From contig JAGVNC010000099.1 of assembly GCA_020053475.1 (NCBI GenBank), positions 1 to 55,334 on the forward strand: a DNA stretch of 55,334 nucleotides. Reading direction: 5' to 3'. This DNA comes from Candidatus Omnitrophota bacterium (GTDB lineage: Bacteria > Omnitrophota > Gorgyraeia > Zapsychrales > Zapsychraceae). Under the pieces are notes generated by a model, which saw only the letters and a program-made list of their open reading frames with translations, searched no databases and had not been told where the DNA came from. The position numbers and the translations under genes were made by a program. Positions 1-7,573 of the stretch are shown one piece after another (the first letter of the stretch is position 1; each line of letters begins with the position of its first letter).

Positions 1-1
1 C

Positions 2-973
2 CTGGAGCGCGAGCTTCTTTTGTCAGAATTGAAAAATGACCCTCGAGTGATTGAGGCATTTGTATTATCAACGTGTAATCGTACGGAAATTTATGCCCAT
101 TTGATCAGTGATGATCCTTCGGCTCTTTTTGATGTGCTTCGTCAAATTAAGAAAAATGTCTTGATCCCCGATTTAGGTGAATATTTTTATATCAAGAGGA
201 ACGAAGATGTTATTCGCCATTTCTTTGAAGTAACATGCGGCTTAGATTCGTTGGTCATTGGCGAGAAGCAAATCCTCGGCCAAGTCAAAAGTTCTGCTGA
301 ATTAGCCCGCCGGATGGGAGCCCTTGGCAAGGTTTTTAATATTTTGATCAATACGGCACTCCACGTTGGCAAGGCTGCACAAACGAAAACTCAAATAGGA
401 TGCGGCGGCTCATCAATAAGCTGGGCAGCCGTTGCCATGGCCCAAAGGATGTTAGGCTCTTTTGAGAGCAAAGTCATTCTTATTATAGGCGCAGGGAAGA
501 TGAGCCAATTAACAGCCGGGCAGCTCCTGCGGAAATCGGTCCAGGATATTTTTGTCATGAACCGGACATTTGAAAAAGCCCAGGAATTGGCCCAAAGGAT
601 CGGGGGACAGGCCGTTACATTTTTGGACCTTAAAAATATTTTAACCCGTATCGATGTTTGCATCTGCTCGGCCGGGGCCTCTTATTTCCTTATTGATTCG
701 GAAGCTGTTGATGAGGTCATGAAATTGCGCGGGGGAAGGCCGATATTATTTATTGATATTTCCACCCCGCGGAATATTAACCCTGATGTCGTGAAGATCC
801 CCAATGTGCAGCTTTTGTCCATCGATGACCTGCATAAAGTCATCGATGAGAATATCCAATCTCGTTATGAGGCAATTGTTATAGTAAAACAAATGATTGA
901 ACAAAGTGTCGCCCTCTTTCATAAAAAAATGATCAAAGGTAGATGCATGCCGTTGCCGGTTTGTGTCCGTTAA
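2..973 (+). CDS. hemA: Glutamyl-tRNA reductase, 5'-truncated by window edge, lacks C-terminal domain
   Basis: Converts glutamyl-tRNA to glutamate-1-semialdehyde with NADPH, the first step of C5 haem synthesis in the cytoplasm. The frame is open to the left edge, so the true start lies outside; the TTG at 20 is probably an internal Leu. Seen: the catalytic-Cys motif STCNRTEIY, the family stretch around CGLDSLVIGEKQILGQ, and a Rossmann NADPH loop IIGAGKMSQ. The protein stops about 30 residues after IDDLH, in the first part of the spinal helix. Family members run to about 420 residues, so the C-terminal dimerisation domain (roughly 80-100 residues) is absent. It is not visible in another frame downstream, because a small ORF begins at once (TAATG overlap). 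Placement before a haem-rich cytochrome cluster fits haem supply. It may be an accessory copy. Confidence 0.93.
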   Translation: MERELLLSELKNDPRVIEAFVLSTCNRTEIYAHLISDDPSALFDVLRQIKKNVLIPDLGEYFYIKRNEDVIRHFFEVTCGLDSLVIGEKQILGQVKSSAELARRMGALGKVFNILINTALHVGKAAQTKTQIGCGGSSISWAAVAMAQRMLGSFESKVILIIGAGKMSQLTAGQLLRKSVQDIFVMNRTFEKAQELAQRIGGQAVTFLDLKNILTRIDVCICSAGASYFLIDSEAVDEVMKLRGGRPILFIDISTPRNINPDVVKIPNVQLLSIDDLHKVIDENIQSRYEAIVIVKQMIEQSVALFHKKMIKGRCMPLPVCVR

Positions 974-1110
974 TGCAAGAAGAATCAATGAAATCCAAGT
1001 TTGTATCCTTTATTTTATCTATGCCCTTCTTGACGATAACAACGTTGAGTTTCGCCAATGTTGATCAACTCAAAGTTTATCGGGAAGTTAACCCTGGAGA
1101 CAAGAAATGA
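973..1110 (+). CDS. Small exported protein, possible vestige of a small c-type cytochrome
   Basis: A 45-residue ORF not long enough for routine calling. Its ATG overlaps the hemA stop (TAATG) and its TGA overlaps the start of the next cytochrome gene (ATGA), so the three genes look translationally coupled. Residues 6-24 form a Sec-type signal or membrane segment (MKSKF, hydrophobic core, then SFA before a likely cleavage site). The tail contains LKVYREVNPGDKK. From memory, that resembles the stretch just before the CXXCH of small cytochromes in metal-reducing bacteria, but no CXXCH follows. It may be a vestige or simply a leader ORF; no function can be assigned. Confidence 0.45.
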   Translation: MQEESMKSKFVSFILSMPFLTITTLSFANVDQLKVYREVNPGDKK

Positions 1111-1874
1111 AAAATTTTTTAAAAAGACAGATGGCTTCTTACGGTTTGTTATTCACTCTAAGTTTGATTGTCGTTAATGCTCAAGCCGCTACGGAGAAAC
1201 AAGGAAATTCTTCTATTAAAAGTGAGGCTACGTATGTGGGCGCAGAGACATGTGCTGTCTGCCATGAAGAAAAGAACCGGGAATATCAGCTCTCAACGCA
1301 TGCCCGGATAGCCACATCAAAGGAGAGCGAGTTTGTTGCGAATGGTTGCGAAATGTGCCACGGGCCGGGAAGCATCCATGTTGATGAGGGCGGCGGGAAA
1401 GGCACAATGATCAATCCTTCTAAGAACCCCAGTATTTGTTTTACATGCCATTTGGATAAAAAAGCGGAATTTTCTTTGCCTTATCACCATCCGGTGAATG
1501 AGGGAAAAATGAGCTGTTCCGACTGTCATAACCTGCATGGGACAGATCCCCGGCCATGGACATCAAGCTCTATGGATGATGTCAATGCTGTCTGTTTTAA
1601 ATGCCACAAAGAAATGCGAGGGCCTTTTGTTTTTGAACATGAGGCGATCAGTGAAGGTTGTACAACATGCCATAAAGTGCATGGTTCCATTCACGAAAAA
1701 ATGCTGTTTATCCGGGATATCAATTTGTGTTTGCGATGCCATACGCAAACAAATTACCCGACCATCGGTGATTTTAACCACGGGGTAACAAGATTTACTC
1801 AAGGCACCTGTTTTAGCGGTGGATGCCATACGGCAGTGCATGGCTCTAATTTTGATGACCATTTACGGTATTAG
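1107..1874 (+). CDS. MtrA/DmsE-like periplasmic octahaem c-type cytochrome
   Basis: A 255-residue exported cytochrome with a signal peptide ending near NAQAA. It has seven CXXCH motifs (CAVCH, CEMCH, CFTCH, CSDCH, CFKCH, CTTCH, CLRCH) and one expanded site CFSGGCH (CX4CH) near the C terminus, giving eight predicted haems. The first site with following STHAR and the internal CHxxHG repeats are as in the MtrA/DmsE family. Those proteins are usually decahaem, but eight-haem periplasmic partners occur in porin-cytochrome complexes of Geobacter. An MtrB-type barrel starts 19 bases downstream, so the pair should form a transmembrane electron conduit with this protein plugged into the barrel. RBS GGAG lies 8 bases before the ATG. 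Whether the CX4CH site binds haem is not shown. Confidence 0.88.
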   Translation: MKNFLKRQMASYGLLFTLSLIVVNAQAATEKQGNSSIKSEATYVGAETCAVCHEEKNREYQLSTHARIATSKESEFVANGCEMCHGPGSIHVDEGGGKGTMINPSKNPSICFTCHLDKKAEFSLPYHHPVNEGKMSCSDCHNLHGTDPRPWTSSSMDDVNAVCFKCHKEMRGPFVFEHEAISEGCTTCHKVHGSIHEKMLFIRDINLCLRCHTQTNYPTIGDFNHGVTRFTQGTCFSGGCHTAVHGSNFDDHLRY

Positions 1875-1893
1875 TCCAAAATAGGGGGGCGTT

Positions 1894-3951
1894 ATGAGAA
1901 TTGTTAGCGGCGTCATTTTTTTGACTTTAGGGATTGGCTTAATGACGATTGTCCTAAGAGCCGGACCTTCTTTTGCCGAGGATCCGAATACTTCTTTTAA
2001 GACAAGTGTCATGGGCAAGTGCACCCATGTTAAAGGAGATGTCGCAAAATTCCGTGCTCATACCTGGGCGAAAGATGGATGTGTGGATGGAGAAGGGATC
2101 TTCTTTGAAAAAGAGTCATCCGACGGCACAATAATGACTTTCGATGGAGATGTTGTCCCCCAGGAGAATGATCAGGACATTGATTTTACGTTGAGCAATG
2201 AGAATTGGGGGAATGTTAATCTTAGTTATGAGATGTTCAGAAAATACTACGATAATTCCGGAGGCTTCTATTATCCCTTTGCGACGTTAGAAAGTAACGA
2301 TGCCCAAGATGCCGACCTGGAATTGGACATCGGGAATTTTATGCTTGAATTTAATCCCAACTTTGAACATTTTCATGATATTAGTTTCATGTATGAACGT
2401 GAAACTAAGGATGGGCGCAAATCGCGTTTGACCTGGACCCCGGTCACTGAAGGGGCGCTCACGAAAAATATCGGCCCCGCCTGGCAAGACATTGATGAAA
2501 CAGCCAACATTTTTACGCTTAAAGGCGCCACAACATTGGCCGGATTCGACGTCCAGGGCCAGCAGCAATTCGAAATTGTTGACGCGAATCTGTCGCGGGA
2601 AGAAAAAAATCTTTCGACAAATTCTACCGCGTCCGAGAAGAAAATGAGGATCCAGGAACAAGAGCCTAAGACTAAACTGATGACAACCATTTTAAACGGA
2701 GAAAAATGGTATAACGATGATAAATCATTTCTTTCTTACGCGTACCGCTTTACTAAGCTCGAGAATGATGAACACGAAAAAATCACTGAAACAAATGAAT
2801 TTGGCGTGCCTACGACCTTTTCTAACCCTAAACAAATACTCCCGTCCGATGCCTCTAATTCAGTTCATTCTCATGCGTGGGTTGGGCATTATATGACTAA
2901 GCCGACACAAAAATTAAAATTAGCCGGGAAACTTAAAACAGAATACCTCAAAAAGGAAAGCCACTCACAATATAACCTTGATGCCTCACCCAGCAGTTCC
3001 GGGGGATCAACGCCAAACGGAGTGATTGATTCGCAGGATAATAACTATTCTACTAATGGGATATTTAACGTTGGGGAAAATCTATCGTTAGACTACAATA
3101 TTACTGATAAGGCAACGTTCTTTGGGGAGGCCGAGCTTGCTCAGTTAAGGAATCATATACGAGAAGAGCAGAAGAATATCAGCAATGTGTTGAGTTGGGA
3201 GAGGGAGACCATCGCCAAAACCACAAAAGGGATTGGAGTGTTGGGGGTCAGGTATGTTCCCGCCCGCCAGTTTAATATGACAACATATGTCCGTCATCGT
3301 CTTGAAAACAATGATTACGATGACAAAGTCGATACCCTTTTGGGTGTTAATTCAGCCTTTGTTGACAGTATGAAGCTCAACTCGGATGAACTTGCGACAA
3401 AATTTACCTGGAAACCATCTCAATGGTTTCAAGGAGGATTTCGGTATCAATATGTTCAGAATTTATATGATCTTCGAGTCGAAGAGCAAGAGAATGCCGT
3501 TTCAAAGATCAAATCACATACGTTTACTTATGATATCCTGGTTCAACCCATTGAAACGATTCTTACGAATCTTTCTTTTTCGAGACAGACATTCAATGCG
3601 ACGACACCAGCCGGGTCTAAAAGCACTGTTAAAATCCCGGGATTCAACGCCGATGTGAATAGCTGGATTCTGAGCAATAGTTATGTCCCTAATGAGGAAT
3701 TAACTTTCTCCAATGTCTTTTATTATTCCTTTGCCGATAATTTCAATGATTTTACTTCAAGCGCCTTACCATTAGCAATAAGTAATACGCGATATTCTAT
3801 TGATCTTAATGCTAATTGGGCCCCGGCTCATAAAGATTGGTCGGTCGAACCGCATTTTGCGTATTATAATTATAAAGGGACTTCAATTTCCGAATTTGGG
3901 GATTATACCGCTTCGGCCGTTTGGTTAACATTTAAATACGATTGGTTTTAA
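1894..3951 (+). CDS. MtrB/PioB-family outer-membrane beta-barrel
   Basis: A 685-residue precursor with an N-terminal signal (MRIVSG, hydrophobic core, SFAE). The mature part is a long series of alternating polar/aromatic beta strands such as NLSYEMFRKYY, KSFLSYAYRFTKL and FQGGFRYQYVQNLYDLRV. It ends in an aromatic terminal strand finishing FKYDWF, the usual signal for BAM assembly. Length and texture match MtrB/PioB proteins, which sheath a periplasmic multihaem cytochrome in the outer membrane. It directly follows the octahaem cytochrome (RBS GGGGGGCG), supporting a two-component conduit. No outer-surface MtrC/OmcA-like decahaem protein is encoded nearby in this window, so the external electron partner is unknown. 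The family call rests on texture and context, not on one diagnostic motif. Confidence 0.85.
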   Translation: MRIVSGVIFLTLGIGLMTIVLRAGPSFAEDPNTSFKTSVMGKCTHVKGDVAKFRAHTWAKDGCVDGEGIFFEKESSDGTIMTFDGDVVPQENDQDIDFTLSNENWGNVNLSYEMFRKYYDNSGGFYYPFATLESNDAQDADLELDIGNFMLEFNPNFEHFHDISFMYERETKDGRKSRLTWTPVTEGALTKNIGPAWQDIDETANIFTLKGATTLAGFDVQGQQQFEIVDANLSREEKNLSTNSTASEKKMRIQEQEPKTKLMTTILNGEKWYNDDKSFLSYAYRFTKLENDEHEKITETNEFGVPTTFSNPKQILPSDASNSVHSHAWVGHYMTKPTQKLKLAGKLKTEYLKKESHSQYNLDASPSSSGGSTPNGVIDSQDNNYSTNGIFNVGENLSLDYNITDKATFFGEAELAQLRNHIREEQKNISNVLSWERETIAKTTKGIGVLGVRYVPARQFNMTTYVRHRLENNDYDDKVDTLLGVNSAFVDSMKLNSDELATKFTWKPSQWFQGGFRYQYVQNLYDLRVEEQENAVSKIKSHTFTYDILVQPIETILTNLSFSRQTFNATTPAGSKSTVKIPGFNADVNSWILSNSYVPNEELTFSNVFYYSFADNFNDFTSSALPLAISNTRYSIDLNANWAPAHKDWSVEPHFAYYNYKGTSISEFGDYTASAVWLTFKYDWF

Positions 3952-4002
3952 CGTAATATTAGCTTCTTTCCCTTCCTTTAATAAAAACAATAAGGCGTTC
4001 CT

Positions 4003-5268
4003 TTGGCTCAAGATAAATTTAAAAATCAAAAATTTTCAGACTATTCTTATCATGTTATTTTTCTTCTAGGCGCAATCCTCGCCATTTTTTTTGTGGTGTT
4101 CCCTGCCTTCGCAGGGGCGCAGAAGATCGAAGGGAATGCCTGCATTGCCTGTCATGAAGATATTTGGCAAGAAGCTCAAGACAGTGTCCATTCACGTAAC
4201 GGAATTCTTTGTCAAGACTGCCATGGCGGAGATCCAACAAAATCAGATCCAGCCCTAGCAAAAAGCCCTGAGACGGGGTTTCGGGGGATTCCTGAAAAGA
4301 AGCAAATCGCCGAAATCTGCGGGAAATGCCATGCCGATGTAGAGTTTATGAATGCGTACGGCGTGCGCACTGACCAGCTTGAACGCTATAAGACAAGTGT
4401 CCATGGGAAAAAGCTTCTCATTGAGGGAGATCATAAAGTCGCTGTTTGCAGCGATTGTCATGGTTATCACGATGTCCTTCCCATCAGTGACGCCAATAGC
4501 CCGGTTTATCCTCTGAATATTCCCAAAACATGCAATCGTTGCCACGGCAATGATAAACTGATGTCAGGTTATGGACTCCCGACGGATATGTTTGAGAAAT
4601 ACAGCAAAAGTGTTCACGGGCAGGCCTTATTCGAGAAAAAAGATTTTTCTGTTGCCAATTGTGCCAGCTGTCATGGAAGTCATGGAGCTGTCCCCCCGGG
4701 GGTCAAGGAAATCAGCGCAACGTGCGGCAAATGCCATATTAATGAAAAAAAATATTTTCTAGAAAGCGTGCATGCCAAAGCGAATGAAGAGGGCAATTTT
4801 TCTGAATGTATCTCTTGCCACAGTAATCACGCGATTCAGAAACCAACCCCTGCGCTATACGAAACGGCGTGTGTTCAATGCCATGACGAGAAGAGTGATG
4901 CCGTTGAGCAAGGAAGAAAGATATCCGGGATGCTGTATCATGCAAATGAAAAATTTAAGTTGACGGAAATTTTGGTTAAAAAGGCGTCCATGGAAGGGAT
5001 TTTTGTTGAGGAAGAAACGGCGTCGCTGGAAGAGGCTAAATCGAATGTCACCGGCATGGCTCCTCTTCAACATACATTGTCCATTGAAAAAATAACGGAT
5101 TTGGATCAGCAGGCCAACCAGAGATTCGCCGAGATTGAAAAAAATATTAATCAAAAACGGCAAAATCTTAAAATGCGCAAAATTGCGCTTATTCCTATTT
5201 GGATATTTATCGCCGTCATGGCAATTGTTTTATGGATGAAATACAACCGCCTCAAATCAGGAAAATGA
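4003..5268 (+). CDS. Nonahaem c-type cytochrome with C-terminal membrane anchor
   Basis: A 421-residue protein starting at TTG; no in-frame ATG lies near. An N-terminal membrane segment or uncleaved signal ends near PAFAGA. Nine CXXCH motifs follow (CIACH, CQDCH, CGKCH, CSDCH, CNRCH, CASCH, CGKCH, CISCH, CVQCH), with repeated SVHG/SVHA spacers typical of cytochrome c7/NrfH-like arrays. After the haem region come an acidic linker, a short coiled coil (roughly residues 360-400) and a transmembrane helix (IALIPIWIFIAVMAIVLW) with a basic tail, so the haem domain should face the periplasm. Rieske and cytochrome b genes follow within 11 and then 6 bases. It probably takes the place of cytochrome c1 as electron acceptor of that complex. 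The family name is uncertain; the haem count is read directly. Confidence 0.88.
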   Translation: MAQDKFKNQKFSDYSYHVIFLLGAILAIFFVVFPAFAGAQKIEGNACIACHEDIWQEAQDSVHSRNGILCQDCHGGDPTKSDPALAKSPETGFRGIPEKKQIAEICGKCHADVEFMNAYGVRTDQLERYKTSVHGKKLLIEGDHKVAVCSDCHGYHDVLPISDANSPVYPLNIPKTCNRCHGNDKLMSGYGLPTDMFEKYSKSVHGQALFEKKDFSVANCASCHGSHGAVPPGVKEISATCGKCHINEKKYFLESVHAKANEEGNFSECISCHSNHAIQKPTPALYETACVQCHDEKSDAVEQGRKISGMLYHANEKFKLTEILVKKASMEGIFVEEETASLEEAKSNVTGMAPLQHTLSIEKITDLDQQANQRFAEIEKNINQKRQNLKMRKIALIPIWIFIAVMAIVLWMKYNRLKSGK

Positions 5269-5278
5269 AAGGGATTCC

Positions 5279-5749
5279 GTGGATCCATCGTTAAATGAAA
5301 AGACAGGGGAGACTCTTTTAGAGAAAAAATCGGTTTCCAGGCGAGATTTTCTTGATTATATTATTCAGGGAGGGTTGTTGGCGACGTTCATGGCAATGTT
5401 ATTACCGGCATTGTCCTATTTATGGCCGGTGACGCGAAGAGGCCCTGCCGGGGGGATGATGGATGTTGGCCTTCTGGATGAAATCCCGATTGGCGGGTCA
5501 AAAAAGGTTGTTGTGGAAGGAAGCGTCTTTTTGCTAGTACGGACAGATGATGGCGTTAAAGCCTTTTCTGCTATTTGCACGCATTTAGGTTGTGTGGTCG
5601 CCTGGGATGCGGCCAAAAAACAGATTGAATGCCCTTGTCATGCGGGAGTTTTTGATTTGGATGGGAGGGTGGTTTCCGGGCCGCCTCCCAGGCCATTGCC
5701 TATTCATCTAGCCAATATTGTCGATGGGAAAATCTATATTCAGGTATAA
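5279..5749 (+). CDS. Rieske [2Fe-2S] subunit of a cytochrome bc-type complex
   Basis: A 156-residue Rieske protein starting at GTG, with AAAGGG about 7 bases upstream. Residues about 20-47 are a Tat-like signal anchor: SRRDFLDY followed by a hydrophobic helix. The cluster-binding boxes are complete: CTHLGC (Cys and His ligands plus a disulfide Cys) and CPCHAG, then the conserved GPPPRPLP loop. It takes one electron from quinol at the Qo site of cytochrome b and passes it to a c-type haem in the periplasm. The partners are the nonahaem cytochrome before it and cytochrome b after it; gene order and tight spacing indicate one operon. The length is normal for bacterial Rieske subunits. Confidence 0.95.
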   Translation: MDPSLNEKTGETLLEKKSVSRRDFLDYIIQGGLLATFMAMLLPALSYLWPVTRRGPAGGMMDVGLLDEIPIGGSKKVVVEGSVFLLVRTDDGVKAFSAICTHLGCVVAWDAAKKQIECPCHAGVFDLDGRVVSGPPPRPLPIHLANIVDGKIYIQV

Positions 5750-5755
5750 CAATAT

Positions 5756-6916
5756 ATGTCGATGAAAAACATTATTAGTCACTGGATTAATGAGCGCTTT
5801 GAAGTTGAGAAAATCAAAGGGCCGTTAAAAAAGCAGCTTGAAAAGCCGTTGCCGGGCCATGTTAGTTGGTTTCATACTTTGGGGAGCATGTCGTTTTTTC
5901 TTTTTATCAGCCAGGTGTTAACGGGAATCCTCCTCCTTGTTTATTATCGGCCGACGGTGGATGAGGCTTTTCAAAGCGTTAAGTTTATTACAACACAAGC
6001 GTACATGGGATGGCTGTACAGGCAAATTCATGCCTGGGGCGCCAACCTGATGATTATTATTGTTTTTTTACATATGCTGCGGACGTTTGTTACCGGCTCT
6101 TTTAAAAAGCCAAGAGAAATTACCTGGATTATCGGGGTCTTTCTTTTTATTTTGACGTTAGTTTTCGGCTTTACGGGTTACCTCCTTCCGTGGAATCAAT
6201 TGGCTTATTGGGCGACAACGGTCGGGACGGAGATTGCGGGGGCCATCCCTTTTGTTGGAGAATGGATTAAGACCCTTTTGCGGGGAGGGCCCAATGTCGG
6301 GGGAGAAACGTTGTCGAGATTTTTTGTTGTGCACGTGATCATTCTTCCTTGGGCAGTATTTTTCTTAATCGCTATTCATCTTTTCTTTGTGCGTTGGCAA
6401 GGGATTGCGACGATGGATCCCGTTGATCAAGCAAAAGAGCCCAAGCCGGAGAAGAGCATCCCATTTTTCCCTCATCATGCGTTGAAAGAGGGAATTGTAT
6501 TTTTTATTTTATTAGGCTGGATGATTACATTATCGGTTCTGATGCCGTTTGAACTAGGGGAGGTCGCTAATCCTCTTGTGACACCGTTAGCGATCAAGCC
6601 TGAATGGTATTTTCTTCCAATGTATCAAGTGATTAAATATTTCTCCAAGCTGGCTGGTATTTTTGTCGTTTCCCTTGCTCCGCTCTTTCTTCTGGTTTGG
6701 CCTTTTCTCGACAAAAGTAAAGAACGTCATCCGCTCAAGAGGCCGGTATCCATGACGATAGGGGTATTAGTTGTTTTTTCTTTATTGTTTTTTGGATTTT
6801 TGGGACATTTTTCAGAGTCGAAACGACGGATTTTGGGGAAAGAATATGAATTTGACATTTACGGCAAGCCACATGTTGTTTCGGGAGACGGTATCCAGCA
6901 AGAAGGTAAAAAATAG
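5756..6916 (+). CDS. Cytochrome b (fused b6/subunit IV type) of bc complex
   Basis: A 386-residue membrane protein with about eight transmembrane helices. The N-terminal half carries the b-haem His pairs (in RQIHAWGAN / VFLHMLRTF and VVHVIILPW / IAIHLFFVRW) and the LLPWNQLAYWATTV segment. The C-terminal half holds PEWYFLP, the PEWY signature of the quinol-oxidising Qo site. The two halves are continuous, as in cytochrome bc1 and Gram-positive-like fused cytochromes. It oxidises quinol in the inner membrane and splits electrons between Rieske and the low-potential b haems. Starts at 5756 and 5762 (ATGTCGATG) are both possible. It lies between the Rieske gene and two multihaem cytochrome genes. 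Confidence 0.95.
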   Translation: MSMKNIISHWINERFEVEKIKGPLKKQLEKPLPGHVSWFHTLGSMSFFLFISQVLTGILLLVYYRPTVDEAFQSVKFITTQAYMGWLYRQIHAWGANLMIIIVFLHMLRTFVTGSFKKPREITWIIGVFLFILTLVFGFTGYLLPWNQLAYWATTVGTEIAGAIPFVGEWIKTLLRGGPNVGGETLSRFFVVHVIILPWAVFFLIAIHLFFVRWQGIATMDPVDQAKEPKPEKSIPFFPHHALKEGIVFFILLGWMITLSVLMPFELGEVANPLVTPLAIKPEWYFLPMYQVIKYFSKLAGIFVVSLAPLFLLVWPFLDKSKERHPLKRPVSMTIGVLVVFSLLFFGFLGHFSESKRRILGKEYEFDIYGKPHVVSGDGIQQEGKK

Positions 6917-6956
6917 AAAATATTGAGTTCAAAGTATAACTTGAAAGGAGTGTCTT

Positions 6957-7511
6957 ATGATTAAACACAGTTCTTTTTTTGCCGCCATGGGGCTATTCAT
7001 CAGTTTGATCGCCTGCGATTCGGGTTCTTCCTGCCATGCGGCCACTGTCCCTGAGCATGAATTTGTCGGCGTAAGCAAATGTTCTCTTTGTCACAAGAAA
7101 CCAGAGAAGGGGGAACAATATCTGATTTGGCAGGAATCCAAACATTCTAAAGCATTCGAAGTTTTAGGGACTCCTGAAGCGAAAGAAATCGCTGCTCAAA
7201 GAGGAGTGGATGACCCGCAAACAAGCGGAAAATGCCTAAAATGTCATTCCACCGCTTATTGGTTTTCGGAAAATAAAGTTACCGAAAATATTCCCGTTGA
7301 GGAGGGCATTTCCTGCGAGACATGCCACGGCCCGGGGAAAGATTATATGAAGAAGAGCGTTATGGAAGATAAAGATGCAGCGATCGCCGCGGGGTTGGTC
7401 ATTGCAGATGAAAAAGTTTGTCTGCAGTGCCACAACGAAGACAGCCCTAACTATAAACCGTTTGATTTTAAAATAATGTGGGATAAAATTAAACATCCTA
7501 TTTTAAAATAA
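6957..7511 (+). CDS. Tetrahaem cytochrome c, cytochrome c-554-like
   Basis: A 184-residue exported protein whose N-terminal hydrophobic segment ends near SCHAAT; the LIACDSG stretch could also act as a lipobox. Four CXXCH motifs are present: CSLCH, CLKCH, CETCH, CLQCH. The order FVGVSKCSLCH, WQESKHSKAFEVL, GKCLKCHSTAYW, EEGISCETCHGPG is the arrangement of the cytochrome c-554/c family in which WxxSxH and CETCHGPG recur. It is probably a periplasmic electron shuttle or a peripheral subunit of the bc-type complex encoded just upstream. RBS AAGGAG lies 8 bases before the ATG. A strong hairpin terminator follows, so it may end a transcript segment. Confidence 0.88.
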   Translation: MIKHSSFFAAMGLFISLIACDSGSSCHAATVPEHEFVGVSKCSLCHKKPEKGEQYLIWQESKHSKAFEVLGTPEAKEIAAQRGVDDPQTSGKCLKCHSTAYWFSENKVTENIPVEEGISCETCHGPGKDYMKKSVMEDKDAAIAAGLVIADEKVCLQCHNEDSPNYKPFDFKIMWDKIKHPILK

Positions 7512-7529
7512 ACATATTTTTTAATTGAG

Positions 7530-7561
7530 ATAATGGGAGGTGATGAACCTCCCATTATTTT
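7530..7561 (+). terminator. Rho-independent terminator or attenuator hairpin
   Basis: A perfect 12-bp stem (ATAATGGGAGGT / ACCTCCCATTAT) with a 5-base loop, followed by TTTTA. It sits between the tetrahaem gene and the NapC-like gene, 13 bases before the next start codon. Both flanking genes belong to the same cytochrome cluster, so it may attenuate rather than fully stop transcription. Confidence 0.7.
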
Positions 7562-7573
7562 AATGGTGGTTAA

